Shown here: in pieces, positions 33,435 through 33,523 of the stretch
Layout: each line of letters starts with the position of its first letter
Position numbering within the stretch: the stretch's first letter is position 1
DNA from: Spirochaetales bacterium
GTDB lineage: Bacteria > Spirochaetota > Spirochaetia > Treponematales > Treponemataceae
Assembly (NCBI GenBank): GCA_030540405.1
Contig: JAUNWH010000032.1
Location: 1-33,523 of the forward strand
DNA length: 33,523 nt
Direction of reading: 5' to 3'
Notes under the pieces: model-generated
The model's input: only the letters and a program-made list of their open reading frames with translations
Database searches by the model: none
What the model was told of the DNA's origin: nothing
Translations under genes and position numbers: made by a program

Positions 33435-33523
33435 TAAAAGATGCTTTTGAAATATTCTCTGGTTTTTATTATTTTAAGGAGTCGTTACGATTAAGTAATT
33501 AGAAAAAACGAGAAAAGCGTAGT

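Larger units (their letters stand above)
33210..33523. other. intergenic region with no gene seen
   Basis: No coding frame of convincing length is present. The region contains a G10 tract (33219-33228), a consensus promoter (33244-33271), a weak stem-loop (TATT...AATA with GAGT/ACTC inside, about 33284-33312), a palindromic repeat (33406-33434) and an AAGGAG (33475-33480) with no start codon close after it inside the window. Confidence 0.6.

Overview
The window looks like a chromosomal segment of a host-associated Treponema (Spirochaetes). I judge this from the moderately AT-rich composition (about 40% GC by eye), the spirochaete-type division cluster mraZ-rsmH-ftsL-murF-ftsW-ftsQ-ftsA-ftsZ that lacks mraY, murD, murG, murC and ftsI, the ftsZ/dprA/topA/xer/hslVU neighbourhood, and two large signal-peptide-bearing outer-membrane-type proteins. 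No rRNA, tRNA, CRISPR array or insertion sequence was recognised.

Layout. (1) 1-2153: yebC and ruvC, followed tail-to-tail by an unknown minus-strand protein with a nuclease-like motif. (2) 2267-12033: the division and cell-wall operon. It starts at a promoter with a four-repeat MraZ operator and runs rsmH, ftsL, murF, ftsW, ftsQ, ftsA, ftsZ with mostly overlapping or abutting genes, then a XerD-like recombinase and a TPR lipoprotein. (3) 12072-18252: dprA, topA, xerC, hslV, hslU, an order also known from Bacillus (dprA-topA-codV-clpQ-clpY). A bidirectional terminator separates hslU from convergent secA. (4) 18335-21076: secA on the minus strand, divergent from an acyl-CoA synthetase (21252-22946) whose promoter carries a perfect palindrome. 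(5) 22947-23229: an intergenic stretch dense in hairpins. (6) 23230-27276: a minus-strand operon of a family 4 glycosyltransferase, a family 4 uracil-DNA glycosylase and priA. (7) 27337-33209: two beta-barrel-like outer-membrane candidates, thiI and a secreted unknown protein. (8) 33210-33523: a G10 tract followed by a perfect-consensus promoter that reads out of the window, plus a second copy of a small palindromic repeat.

How the genes work together: the core is growth and division (septal precursor synthesis, FtsA/FtsZ ring, FtsW glycan polymerase), chromosome processing (two Xer recombinases, TopA, PriA, RuvC, DprA, UDG), protein quality control and export (HslUV, SecA), and envelope construction (glycosyltransferase, two surface proteins). 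I do not see a clear new multi-gene system. The parts most worth checking are the regulatory architecture (MraZ operator overlapping the start, acyl-CoA synthetase operator, poly-G plus promoter, SD-less genes with -10 boxes close to the start codon), the unknown nuclease-like protein beside ruvC, and the paired surface proteins. All calls come from reading the sequence; no database search was run.
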